DNA of 64,000 nt. Origin: Streptomyces sp. NBC_01231 (lineage in GTDB: Bacteria > Actinomycetota > Actinomycetes > Streptomycetales > Streptomycetaceae). Below, one piece after another: positions 17,521 through 26,096 of the stretch. The stretch lies in NCBI GenBank assembly GCA_035999765.1, contig CP108521.1, forward strand, positions 10,974,001 to 11,038,000, in the 5' to 3' direction. The notes beneath the pieces were generated by a model. It did not search any database. It saw only the letters and a program-made list of their open reading frames with translations, and was not told the origin of the DNA. The position numbers were made by a program, and so were the translations under genes. Within the stretch, counting starts at the first letter, position 1; each line of letters starts with the position of its first letter.

Positions 17521-18551
17521 CGGCTGCTGGTGCGGGTGCGTCGGCGGGTGGGGTTGCGGGGCCGGTAGTGCTCTTCGGCGAGGTGGTCGAGCGCGATGCC
17601 GTCCAGGAGTGTCTTGGTGATGCGTTCGCTGCTGTCGAGGATGGCTTCGATGGCGGCTTGGCGGATCAGGCGGGAGAGGCTGCCGATCCGTCCGGCGGTC
17701 CGCTCGTGCAGGTAGGGGGCCAGCTTCGGCAGGCTGCCCGCGCGGTGGGCGTGCAGGTCGAGGGCCTGCTCGAGGGAGGCGATCAGTTCCCGGAACGGTT
17801 CCCGCTTGCCGGCGCGTGCGGGCAGCGCCCCGCAGTCGATCAGGGAGGCGCGCCCGGCCAGCTGCGCGCCGCGCACCCCGGTGAACACGGCGCTGCCGGT
17901 GACGTCGATGCCCGCGTAGACGAACGTGGCCCGCACGCGCTCGGTGAGGTCTTTGAGCCAGTCGGCAGCCTCGGCGCCGCTGGAGGTGCGCGGGTTGAGC
18001 CGGTGGATCTCGTCGATCAGCACCAGCTTGACCCCGGCCGCGGCGTAGGTGTGGCAGACGGCGGTGGTGATCTGCGTGGTGGTCATGCGGGTGGTGACGG
18101 GGATGCCGAGGTAGCGGGCGAACTCCCCGGCCAGTGTCTTGGCGGTGGCGCCGGGCGGCACCAGCACGTAGGCGACGGGCACGCTGTCGTCGCCGGGTTG
18201 GGCGCGGCGGGTGTGGGCGAGGTGGCAGGTTCGGCCGACTTCGAGCAGTGCGGTCGTTTTGCCGGTTGTGGCCGGCCCGGTGACGATCAGGGACGGGCGT
18301 GCCGTGACGCTCTGGTGGCGGCCGAGGATCATCAGGGTGCGCACACTGCGCGAGAGGGTTTCGATGGCCGGGGTGCGCACGGTGACGAACTGTGAGTGGT
18401 AGGCCAGGCGTTCCTCCGGCGAGCGGGGTGCCTGGCCCGGCTGCGGCGGTGTGGGCGGTGCGGCGTGGGCGAACCGGGCGAAGGCGTCGAAGGTGGTGAC
18501 TGCCCCTGCGGATGTCTCCTCGGCGGGGGGCGTGGTGTCGGGGCTTCTCAC
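17517..18551 (-). CDS. tniB: TniB/TnsC-like AAA+ ATPase (left copy)
   Basis: 344 residues. The P-loop is GPATTGKTTALLEVG, Walker B is LVLIDEIHRLNP, and downstream GIDVTGSAVFTGVRGAQLAG and RIGSLSRLIRQAA match sensor and lid regions of TniB ATPases. This regulator bridges target selector and transposase and forms ATP-dependent filaments on DNA. Its GTG start overlaps the stop of the upstream small ORF by GTGA, and its stop overlaps tniQ in the same way, so the three frames appear translationally coupled. It is clearly different from the second ATPase at 30288-31097. Confidence 0.88.
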   Translation of the reverse strand: MRSPDTTPPAEETSAGAVTTFDAFARFAHAAPPTPPQPGQAPRSPEERLAYHSQFVTVRTPAIETLSRSVRTLMILGRHQSVTARPSLIVTGPATTGKTTALLEVGRTCHLAHTRRAQPGDDSVPVAYVLVPPGATAKTLAGEFARYLGIPVTTRMTTTQITTAVCHTYAAAGVKLVLIDEIHRLNPRTSSGAEAADWLKDLTERVRATFVYAGIDVTGSAVFTGVRGAQLAGRASLIDCGALPARAGKREPFRELIASLEQALDLHAHRAGSLPKLAPYLHERTAGRIGSLSRLIRQAAIEAILDSSERITKTLLDGIALDHLAEEHYRPRNPTRRRTRTSSR

Positions 18552-18823
18552 CAGTGTTCGGCCTCCTCGAAGGCGTTGTACAGCGCGTATCGGCCCGCGG
18601 GCGGGGAGAGTTCATCGCTGTCGGCAAGATTGCCGTCAGCGTCAGGGGCGTGGGTGTCGACGGCGTCGGGACTGTCCTTGGCCTCCGCGTCGTCATCCGC
18701 CGTCTGTGGGCTCGCCGCTCCCGCCGCCGCTGGGGCGGGTGTGCCGTGGCCGGTCAGGGGGCGGCTGCGGCGCAGGACCTGGTCGGTGCTGACTCTCACG
18801 GTCCTGTCTCGTGAAGTTCTCAC
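18548..18823 (-). pseudogene. tniA: ORF coupled to tniB, possible tniA C-terminal remnant
   Basis: A frame ending ...YALYNAFEEAEHW-stop, whose TGA overlaps the tniB start. It contains RTSRDRTVRVSTDQVLRRS and an Ala/Asp-rich linker. The position directly before tniB with a GTGA overlap is where tniA normally sits in tniA-tniB-tniQ transposons, and the low-complexity end is compatible with a transposase tail. The DDE core is absent; the open frame extends upstream only to about 18930. I infer a truncated tniA mainly from position, so this remains tentative. Confidence 0.4.
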
Positions 18824-19177
18824 CCAGCTGTCATTCTCGATGAGTACCAGGAGCGTCTGTATGCAGGGGAAGTGGGGGAGTTGCTCCTGACATTGGACGA
18901 GAATGACTGACGCATGGCTATGAGAATTGCCTGTTCAGCTCCAGGAGAATCACAATACGAGGGCGGCTGTGACCTGCGTCTTTGCTCTATAGGTGGTCCC
19001 CAAGTATGGCCTCCACTCGATTTCGCGCCGGGTTGTGGGTGCCGCCCCGCCATGACGGCTCCCTATCGGTCGGCATGCTGAGCTGGCGGATAGGGATGGC
19101 CTCGGCGAACTTGGCCAGGTTGTTGCCGAACCCGCGTCAGCCTCGCGCGCTAGTCCTGCGACGACGAAGATTGAAGT
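18824..19177. other. gene-free stretch left of the CRISPR array
   Basis: No convincing gene. The minus strand at about 18990-19150 reads NNLAKFAEAIPIRQLSM, which could be a fragment of another protein. If the array is transcribed leftward, this is its trailer end; an isolated atypical repeat or guide, as some CRISPR-associated transposons carry, was not recognisable here. Confidence 0.35.
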
Positions 19178-20291
19178 TCCGTGTCCCCCGCTCGCGCGGG
19201 CTTACCTCAAGTGTGAACCGATGCTGGCGTCACGGATCGAGTCACTCCCGCTCGCGCGGGCTCTACCGCGGCGGCTGCGGTGCGGACGCTCTTGAATCCG
19301 GTCCACTTCCGAGCACGGGCGCTGCCTGCACCCCGACTCCGAGGTCTGGCTCACCGGCGAGTCACTCCCGCTCGCGCGGGCTCTCCAGGAACGTGCGGGG
19401 CCGTTCGGCCAGGGCGGTCGAGTCACTCCCGCTCACGCGGGCTCCAACTTCACCTCGACTCAGGGGACCTTGCCCCGGTTAGTTACTCCTGCTTGCGCGG
19501 GCTCTGCAACGCGGCGGTCACCGTCCTGGACAGGAAGTCTGGGTCACTCCCGCTCGTGTAGGCGCTACCGGAATGTCGGGCGGATCGTACGCCCGGATGG
19601 CGCGTCACTCCCGCTCGCGCGGGCTCTACGTCCTCGAACACACCACCGAGGACTGGTACCACGCGTCACTCCTGCTCGCAGAGGCTCCACGGCGGGCTGC
19701 GCTGCCGGCCGGATCTCGGCCTTCGAAAGCACTCCAGCCCAGCGCGGGCCGTACCCCTGCGTCTAGAGGGTCAGAAGGCCGAGTCCCTCTCGCGCGGGCT
19801 CTACGTCCACCTCAACCCCCACGAGGTCCGCCAGATCGAGTCATCCCCGCTCGCGCGGGCTCTAACGGAAGCCGATTGCCTCCCAGAGGGCGGCGATCGA
19901 GTCATCCCCGCTTGCGCGGGCTTGACGTGGTGGTGTTGCCAACCGAGTCCCGGCTTCGAGCCTACTCCAGCCGTGTGCGGGCTGTGCCCTTGTGTCTGGA
20001 GACAGAGGCGAGGGAGCGGAGTTGCTCCCGCTCGCGCGGGATTTACCCCAAGTTCGCCCGGCGCGACGGCTTCGGTCTATGGGCCAGGCCCGCCCCTGCG
20101 GGCTCTACCGCCGTGCGTTACCGCCTGAGCTGCGCGACCGCGCGTCATTCCCGCTCGCGCAGGCTCTACGTGAGCGCGGAGTACTGAACCTCGAAGGCCA
20201 CCGAGTCACTCCCGCTCGCGCGGGCTCTACCTGGAGCTGGCCACCGCCACCCGGGCAGCGGGCGCGTCACTCCCGCTCGCGCGGGCTCTAC
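19178..20291 (-). CRISPR. type I-E-like CRISPR array, about 19 repeats, several degenerate
   Basis: Repeats recur every 60-61 bp. In plus orientation the core is GTCACTCCCGCTCGCGCGGG followed by CTCTAC; on the minus strand the 29-nt unit has the I-E layout with a CCCGC-GCGA-GCGGG stem and an 8-9 nt 3' handle ending GTGACTCG. That suggests leftward transcription from a leader at 20292-20480. Cores start near 19181, 19241, 19301, 19361, 19422, 19482, 19543, 19604, 19665, 19728, 19783, 19840, 19901, 19961, 20021, 20083, 20144, 20205 and 20266. Units at 19301, 19728, 19783, 19961 and 20083 are heavily degenerate or shortened. Spacers are about 32 nt and all different. The two repeats next to cas3 are perfect. 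Confidence 0.95.
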
Positions 20292-20480
20292 CCTTCTTGA
20301 CCTGGGCGCTCTGGGGAATTTTGCCAGTCATTTGCTCGCGACCGGCTACGAAAATGATGCCACATCAGAGGTTGAGTCCGTAGGAGATGTACGGGTAGAG
20401 CGTGGATTTTAGCGGGCGCGAGGCTGATTGCTCTGTTTTTGGGTGATCATGTTATCGCGGGTTCCAGGAGGTGGCAGCGT
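20292..20480. promoter_or_regulatory. probable CRISPR leader and cas operon promoter
   Basis: This 189-bp spacer lies between the best-preserved end of the array and cas3 and is AT-richer than its surroundings, with runs such as GGGGAATTTTGCC and GAAAATGATGCC. It should hold the divergent promoters for pre-crRNA (minus) and the cas operon (plus). AGGAGG at 20466-20471 is the cas3 ribosome-binding site. I could not fix -10/-35 boxes with confidence. Confidence 0.5.
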
Positions 20481-23357
20481 GTGGAGATGGGAGCTGTTGA
20501 GGACGCCCGGTACGACGGTGTTAACCGTCGTCCCTGCGGGAAGTTCGATCGTGCAACGCGGAGGGTGTATTCGCTGCTGTTCCACTTGATCGATGTGGGT
20601 GCGGTGGCGGCGGTGCTGTGGGACCGGTTCCTGACCCCGAGCCAACGTCAGGTCATCAGCGCCGGGCTCAACGTCTCGCAGGAGCACGCGCGTTCGCTGG
20701 TGTCTTTCCTGGCTGCCATGCATGACATCGGAAAGCTGATTCCGAGTTGGCAGTCCTTTGAGTCCTTAGTACGCATACGGCTGGGGGAGGACCTGCTGGC
20801 GGACATGGGGCTGGTGGTGCACGTGCCGCACGCGCGCGCGTCGATGCATGCGGGACTTCATCTGCTGGGCGAGCTGGGATTCGCCGTTGGCGGTAACGAC
20901 AGTCCCGCCGTCCGTGCTGCTCAGTCTTTGGGCGGGCACCACGGCCGGTTCCTGCAACTCGACGTGGAGGGGGCAGCATCCGCTCACCGGGTGCAGGCCA
21001 CCCTGGGCGGGCCTGTGTGGCAGGACCTGCGCCGCCGCTACACCCGGCTGCTGTGGCACCTGTTCGGTGTCGACGAGGCTCCGGATCGGATGTCGGTCGA
21101 GGCTGCGGTGCTGATCACGGGTTTGACGATGGTTGCCGACCGTGTCGCGAGCCAGCGCCGGTACTGGGTGCCCAACGCGGACACTCCGTCCTTCGGGGCT
21201 GCCGAGCACTACAGTCACGCCCGCAGGCAGGCCGAGGATGAGGTCGAGCGGCTCGGCCTTACGCGCTTCGCTTTGGACCGGGTCCCGTTCACTACCGCCC
21301 ACCCGGGGCTAGAGGAACCCAACGCTTTTCAGGCTTCCGTGATGGAGGAGTTGCCGCGGCTGGTCGCCGAGCGGGGGAGTGGCATCGCGGTGGTCACGGA
21401 TGCCATGGGGGCGGGAAAGAGCGTGACCGCCCTGGAGATGGCGCGGATCTTCAACGAGCACTGTGGCACTCAGGGGGTGATGTGGCTGCTCCCGGCCACC
21501 GCCGCCGCCGACCAGGCCTACGAGGTCCTGGACCGGTACGTGCGCGCCCACCGGCCCGAGTACGCCCCCGTGACGCTGGTGCGCCACCACAGCGACCTCA
21601 ACGAGGCCTACACCGGCCGAAGTCTGTCCCCGGCGGACATGTCCGTTCTGGACGGACCATCCGACGACCCGTTCACCGACGACCCGGACGATCTTGCGGC
21701 CGGCGACGAGACGGAGTCCGGCCCGGGCGCTGCCGGCCCTGACCGATGGCTGCGCGGAGGGGACAACGCGCTCCTGGCCCAGTACACCGTCTCCACCACC
21801 GACCAGGCACAGATGGCTGTCCTCCCCGTCCGCTACAGCGCGCTGCGCCTGCTGGCCCTGTCGGGCAAGACAGTCGTGGTCGACGAAGCCCACGCGCTGG
21901 ACCCGTTCAGCCAGATCCAGTTGCTGCGCCTGCTGCACTGGCTGGGAGCCCTGAACTGCCCGGTTGTCCTGCTGTCGGCGACGATGCCTGCGTCCACCGC
22001 CACCGAGCTGGTACGGGCCTACCTGTCCGGAGCCGGCCAAACTGGTCTCCACGGTGCCTCGTTCGCCCCCCGCTACCCCGGGTGGCTGTTCGCGGACGCG
22101 GCAACCGCCACCGCCCACCGCGTGTCCGAACCGGCCCAGGACCGGCAAAGGGCCGCCCAGCGCAGGACCGCTCACACCCGCATCCGCCCGGTCACTTACC
22201 GGCGCCTCGAACAGCCCGACCGCACCGTCGACCCGGGAGAGCGCCTGGCCATGATCGCCGACACGCTCCAGCCGGTGGTCCGTCACGGCGGATGCGCGGC
22301 CGTGGTGTGCGCGACCGTCGCCGACGCGCAGGACACTTACCAGTACTTGCGCCGCACATGGACCGGCCCACCGCACGATCTGGTCCTCGTCCACGCCCGG
22401 GTCCGGGGGTGGCGGCGGCAGAGCACGCTGCGAGACCTCCGCCACCGGCTGGGGCCCACCGGCACGCGCCCGGCACGCCTCGTCTTCGTCACCACCAGCC
22501 TCCTCGACATGAGCCTGGACATTGATGTCGACCTGATGGTCAGCGATCTCGCTTCTCTGGCACGCCTGCTGCAGCGCCTGGGGCGCCTGGGCCGCTTCTC
22601 CCGTCTGTGGGCCGGGCAGGACCGCCGCCCCGCCTGGTGGGACCGTGACAACAGCCCGACGTTGACGGTGCTGAACCCAGTCAACTCCCGCGGCGCGACC
22701 GCTCTGCCGCCCGGGTGGGGCACGGTCGAGCCCGCCGTCACCCTCCACGAAACCGCCCGGCTCCTCCTCACCCTGGAGAAGGAAACCCTTGTTGTACCCG
22801 ACGATGTCCAGGCCCTCGTCGAACAGGTCCACGGTGTCACCTCCGGTTTCGCGGGGGAAACGACGCGTCTGCAGCAGATGGCAGCCACCCACCAGACCCG
22901 CACCAGTCGCCAGCAGCAGCTCAGCGCGATCCACCTGGCACCCCCGGCGATACGGGTCTCTTCCCTGGCGGACCTGCACCGTCAGCACCTCACCACCGCC
23001 CAGGCGGCCACCCGGCCCGGCGTCCTGCCCCGCCGCCTGCTGCCCTGCTACCGCGGCCCCGAGGGCACCCTGACCCTCGACGCAGCCGGCCTTCTCCCGC
23101 TCCCGGACCAGGAACACCTCAGCCGACGCCACCTGCGCAGCATCCTGGAACACACACTGCCTGTCCCGGCCGCCTGGGTCACCCGCGCTTCCGACCAGCA
23201 TCAGCCGCCCGAAAGCTGGAAGCAGCATCCTCTTCTCGCCGACACCGTGCTGCTGCCCACTGATTCTTCAACACGGGAGAGTGAACAGCGTTTCGGCCAT
23301 CACTGGCTCCGCATGGACGAAGAACTCGGCCTCCTGCACCGCAAAGACCATCAATGA
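20481..23357 (+). CDS. cas3: Cas3 nuclease-helicase (type I-E)
   Basis: 958 residues from the GTG set by AGGAGG nine bases upstream. The HD nuclease residues are all present: His in LLFHLIDVG, HD in AAMHDIGKLIPSWQ, His in SMHAGLHLLGEL and HH in LGGHHGRF. The SF2 helicase follows with motif I DAMGAGKSVTALEMA, DEAH in VVVDEAHALDP, SAT in LLSATMPA, and QRLGRLGR for motif VI. Motif V reads TSLLDMSLDID where EQSLDID is usual. Length and motif order fit a functional Cas3, which degrades DNA opened by Cascade. CRISPR-guided transposons usually lack Cas3, so its presence beside transposition genes is unusual. First gene of the operon. Confidence 0.95.
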   Translation: MEMGAVEDARYDGVNRRPCGKFDRATRRVYSLLFHLIDVGAVAAVLWDRFLTPSQRQVISAGLNVSQEHARSLVSFLAAMHDIGKLIPSWQSFESLVRIRLGEDLLADMGLVVHVPHARASMHAGLHLLGELGFAVGGNDSPAVRAAQSLGGHHGRFLQLDVEGAASAHRVQATLGGPVWQDLRRRYTRLLWHLFGVDEAPDRMSVEAAVLITGLTMVADRVASQRRYWVPNADTPSFGAAEHYSHARRQAEDEVERLGLTRFALDRVPFTTAHPGLEEPNAFQASVMEELPRLVAERGSGIAVVTDAMGAGKSVTALEMARIFNEHCGTQGVMWLLPATAAADQAYEVLDRYVRAHRPEYAPVTLVRHHSDLNEAYTGRSLSPADMSVLDGPSDDPFTDDPDDLAAGDETESGPGAAGPDRWLRGGDNALLAQYTVSTTDQAQMAVLPVRYSALRLLALSGKTVVVDEAHALDPFSQIQLLRLLHWLGALNCPVVLLSATMPASTATELVRAYLSGAGQTGLHGASFAPRYPGWLFADAATATAHRVSEPAQDRQRAAQRRTAHTRIRPVTYRRLEQPDRTVDPGERLAMIADTLQPVVRHGGCAAVVCATVADAQDTYQYLRRTWTGPPHDLVLVHARVRGWRRQSTLRDLRHRLGPTGTRPARLVFVTTSLLDMSLDIDVDLMVSDLASLARLLQRLGRLGRFSRLWAGQDRRPAWWDRDNSPTLTVLNPVNSRGATALPPGWGTVEPAVTLHETARLLLTLEKETLVVPDDVQALVEQVHGVTSGFAGETTRLQQMAATHQTRTSRQQQLSAIHLAPPAIRVSSLADLHRQHLTTAQAATRPGVLPRRLLPCYRGPEGTLTLDAAGLLPLPDQEHLSRRHLRSILEHTLPVPAAWVTRASDQHQPPESWKQHPLLADTVLLPTDSSTRESEQRFGHHWLRMDEELGLLHRKDHQ

Positions 23358-23519
23358 TCACTGCACGTAATACTGAGGGCCGAAAGCATCACGCCACCCT
23401 TCGATAGTCGGACTTTCTCACCGGTCGCGAAGCGCTGTGGCGACATGATTCGCTGTGCCGCACACCACCGAACGCCCGGTCGTACATCGCACACCACTGC
23501 GCCCCACAAGGGCGCTGCG

Positions 23520-25196
23520 ATGTCCCCTGCACAGCACCGGCCGCGCTCGGCCCGGCCGCCGCGTTACCCCACAGCAGCAAACCACCCGAGAACATGCCCT
23601 GGTCCCGGCTGCCCGCACCCCGCCTCCTCACGTTCCTCCCTATTTCCGGAAGACACCCCCTTGCCCTCGTTATCCCCGCCAGCCACGTTCAGCGCAGCCG
23701 ACAGCCCCTGGATCGACGTCCGCTTAGGTCACCAGTACGACCAAGTGGGCCTGCGGACCCTGCTCCTGGATGCCCACCGCATCGACGATCTCGCCCTGCC
23801 CCACCCGCCGGCAGCCTCAGCACTGCTGCGGGTCGCGGTCGCCATCACCGCCCGGATCACCGGCCTGGACGACCCCGAACTCACAGCCTCCCAGTGGAAC
23901 GCTCTGCGCCGCCGCTGCCTGGCTAAGGGCCGCTTCGACCCGGACGCCGTCCACGCCTACTTCGACCAGCACGGCTGGGACGTCTTCGACCCGGTCCGGC
24001 CCTGGCTGCAGGACCCCTCGCTGCGCACCCAGTGCCCCCACAGCACCGGCATCAACGTCTTCGTGCCCGGGCGCCCCGCCGGCAACAACCTGACCTGGTT
24101 CAGCCCGCACAGCCACCACACCGCCGAACCCGTTCCCACCGCCGAGGCCCTGCAGATCCTGCTCATCCACCACTACTACGGGCGTTCCGGTAAAGGCACC
24201 CCCCGCACCCTGGACGGTGCCACCAGCATGAAGCAGACCAGCGGGCCCCTGCGCTCCAGCGTCTCCTTCCACCCTCTGGGCCGCACCCTGCACGAAACGC
24301 TCCTCACCGGTGTCCCCGCCTTCACCGGCGACGAGCAGCCACCTGGCGCCGACGCCTGCCCGTGGGAAGAACCCGCGCCGCCCGACCCGCAGGCCCCGCC
24401 CCGCCCGCCGACCTGGCCCGGTCGGCAACTGACCGGACTGAGCCGGCACGCGATCCTCCTCGTGCCGGGCCAGGGCGGCACCATCGTCACCGACGCCTAC
24501 ATCACTTGGGCCACCCAGCAGCCCAAGCAGATCACCACCGACCCTTACCTCGCCTACCGATTCACCCCCGAACGCAAGAACGTTGCCCGGCGCCGCACCA
24601 TCCGCCGCGCCGACGCGTCCCGCGCCTGGTGGCGCGACCTGGAGACACTGCTCCTGGCTCCGGATGAGCACGGCACGCACCGCCGGCCAGCCATCTTCGA
24701 TACCCTCAACGACCTTCCCGAATCCGTGCGGCGCAGCCTGCGGATCCGCGTCCACGGATTCGACCAGGACGGCAAGGCCATCGACCGGCAGTGGTACACC
24801 GCCCTTACCCCGCCCCTGCTGAACTGGACCCAAGAACACGACCCGGTCAAAGCCCAGCGCATCGCCGAGTGCTGCCGGGAAGCCGAACAAGCCGCACACC
24901 GGCTGGCGACCGTCGCCAAACAGGCCTGGGACACCGTCACCCGCAGCCGCACCACGCAGCCCCCCTGGACAGGCAGGGCTCTGACCCGATACTGGCCAAG
25001 GGCCGAGACGGTGTTCTGGCGGCTTCTGGACGAGCCCGACACCGGGGCACCCACCGCCTTCGCGGCCGCAGCCGCGGCCGCTCTGCGCGAGGTCACCGAA
25101 GCCGCCCGGATCCGTCACCCCTCCGCGGGCCGCGCCGTTGCCCATGCAGTCAGGGACCTCTACCGCCAGCCCTCAACACCCCGGAAGGCTGCCTGA
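23520..25196 (+). CDS. cas8e: Cas8e (Cse1/CasA), Cascade large subunit
   Basis: About 558 residues from the ATG at 23520; a TTG near 23660 with GGAAG upstream would start closer to the family norm, so the start is uncertain. The Cse1 N-terminal pattern is present as SPWIDVRLGHQYDQVGLRTL, followed by LLLDAHRIDDL. GINVFVPGRPAGNNLTW and TSGPLRSSVSFHPLGRTLHE resemble the Streptomyces Cse1 core, and a C-terminal helical bundle with an Ala-rich stretch completes it. Cse1 recognises the PAM and recruits Cas3 in type I-E. Its stop overlaps the cas11 start as TGATG. Confidence 0.92.
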   Translation: MSPAQHRPRSARPPRYPTAANHPRTCPGPGCPHPASSRSSLFPEDTPLPSLSPPATFSAADSPWIDVRLGHQYDQVGLRTLLLDAHRIDDLALPHPPAASALLRVAVAITARITGLDDPELTASQWNALRRRCLAKGRFDPDAVHAYFDQHGWDVFDPVRPWLQDPSLRTQCPHSTGINVFVPGRPAGNNLTWFSPHSHHTAEPVPTAEALQILLIHHYYGRSGKGTPRTLDGATSMKQTSGPLRSSVSFHPLGRTLHETLLTGVPAFTGDEQPPGADACPWEEPAPPDPQAPPRPPTWPGRQLTGLSRHAILLVPGQGGTIVTDAYITWATQQPKQITTDPYLAYRFTPERKNVARRRTIRRADASRAWWRDLETLLLAPDEHGTHRRPAIFDTLNDLPESVRRSLRIRVHGFDQDGKAIDRQWYTALTPPLLNWTQEHDPVKAQRIAECCREAEQAAHRLATVAKQAWDTVTRSRTTQPPWTGRALTRYWPRAETVFWRLLDEPDTGAPTAFAAAAAAALREVTEAARIRHPSAGRAVAHAVRDLYRQPSTPRKAA

Positions 25197-25840
25197 TGCC
25201 CACCGCAGCCGAACACCGCGCCTCCTGCGACGCGTTCGTCGCCCACGTCCACCTCCTATGCGCTGAGCCCGGCGTCCGCGTCCGCCTCAGCAGAGGCAGG
25301 GGCCGGCCCGTCGAGGAATGCGCCCCCATGGACCGCTACCTGGCCCGGCGCACCGCACACCGCGCCGGACGCCGCGCCTACTACACCGTCGCGAGCCTCA
25401 TCGCGACAGCCGGGCCCCAGGCCCACACCCCGGGCGTGCGCCCCGACCCGGACGACGACGCCGGCCTCATGACCCTGGGAGACGATCCCGGAGTCCGCCT
25501 CGTCGCCCCCGTCGAACCGGCCCCCGCGCCATCGCCGCCGGATCCGGCGGCCTGGTTCGCCAGGCCGAACTTCGGCGCCACCCTCGCCACCGCCGTACAC
25601 CAAGCCGGCCACGGAGCGGAGCGCACCGAGGATCTCCTGAGCGTCCTGACCCGCCTCAGCGACGACCAGTTGCACCGCCGCCTGCCTGCACCTGTCACAC
25701 AGCTGCTGAAGGACGGCATCACCCCCGACTGGGGTGTTCTCCTCCACGACCTGGTGCAACGCCCTCACCAGCGTGACCAGGTCGGATTGCGCTGGCGCGA
25801 CGCCTTCTACCTCGCCACCCCCGAACCTCGGCGCTTCTGA
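25196..25840 (+). CDS. cas11: Cas11 (Cse2/CasB), Cascade small subunit
   Basis: 214 residues starting MPTAAEHRASCDAFVAHVHL. It is helical throughout with the Cse2 signature features: an early MDRYLARRTAHRAGRRAYYT basic helix, a central disordered linker rich in Pro, and a C-terminal bundle including TEDLLSVLTRLSDDQL and GVLLHDLVQ. Small-subunit dimers stabilise the R-loop. The usual Cse2 length is 160-220 residues. ATG overlaps the cas8e stop by one base, indicating coupling. A 256-bp gap with no gene separates it from cas7, wider than the other operon junctions. Confidence 0.88.
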   Translation: MPTAAEHRASCDAFVAHVHLLCAEPGVRVRLSRGRGRPVEECAPMDRYLARRTAHRAGRRAYYTVASLIATAGPQAHTPGVRPDPDDDAGLMTLGDDPGVRLVAPVEPAPAPSPPDPAAWFARPNFGATLATAVHQAGHGAERTEDLLSVLTRLSDDQLHRRLPAPVTQLLKDGITPDWGVLLHDLVQRPHQRDQVGLRWRDAFYLATPEPRRF

Positions 25841-26096
25841 CACCCCCGCACCAACCGGCCCCGCCCCTCCCTGCCGGCGCTCCCCACCGGGAACCATCCC
25901 GGTGCAGGCCGCCCGGCGGCCCCCGCCCCGGAGCCGTCCGGTGCCCCTCGGACAACGCCCGACCGCCCAGGCCGCCCGACTCCCAGACTGGCCGGCGGCA
26001 CACAGACCGGTCCCGGGCCTTTCACGCAGCCCACGGCACCCCGTACCCCGCGGGCCGTATCAGCGCCATGCCCGCCCCAGTGAAAGAAGCACACCC

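Noticed and set aside
16588..18696. 702-residue minus frame covering tniQ and antisense/out-of-frame tniB
   Set aside because: Only its last 293-310 residues (TniQ) look like protein; the upstream part is Arg/Pro-rich sequence out of frame with tniB.
18982..20300. Several plus-strand ORFs across the CRISPR array with recurring SRSRGLY-type peptides
   Set aside because: The peptide periodicity simply reflects the 61-bp repeat unit of the CRISPR array.
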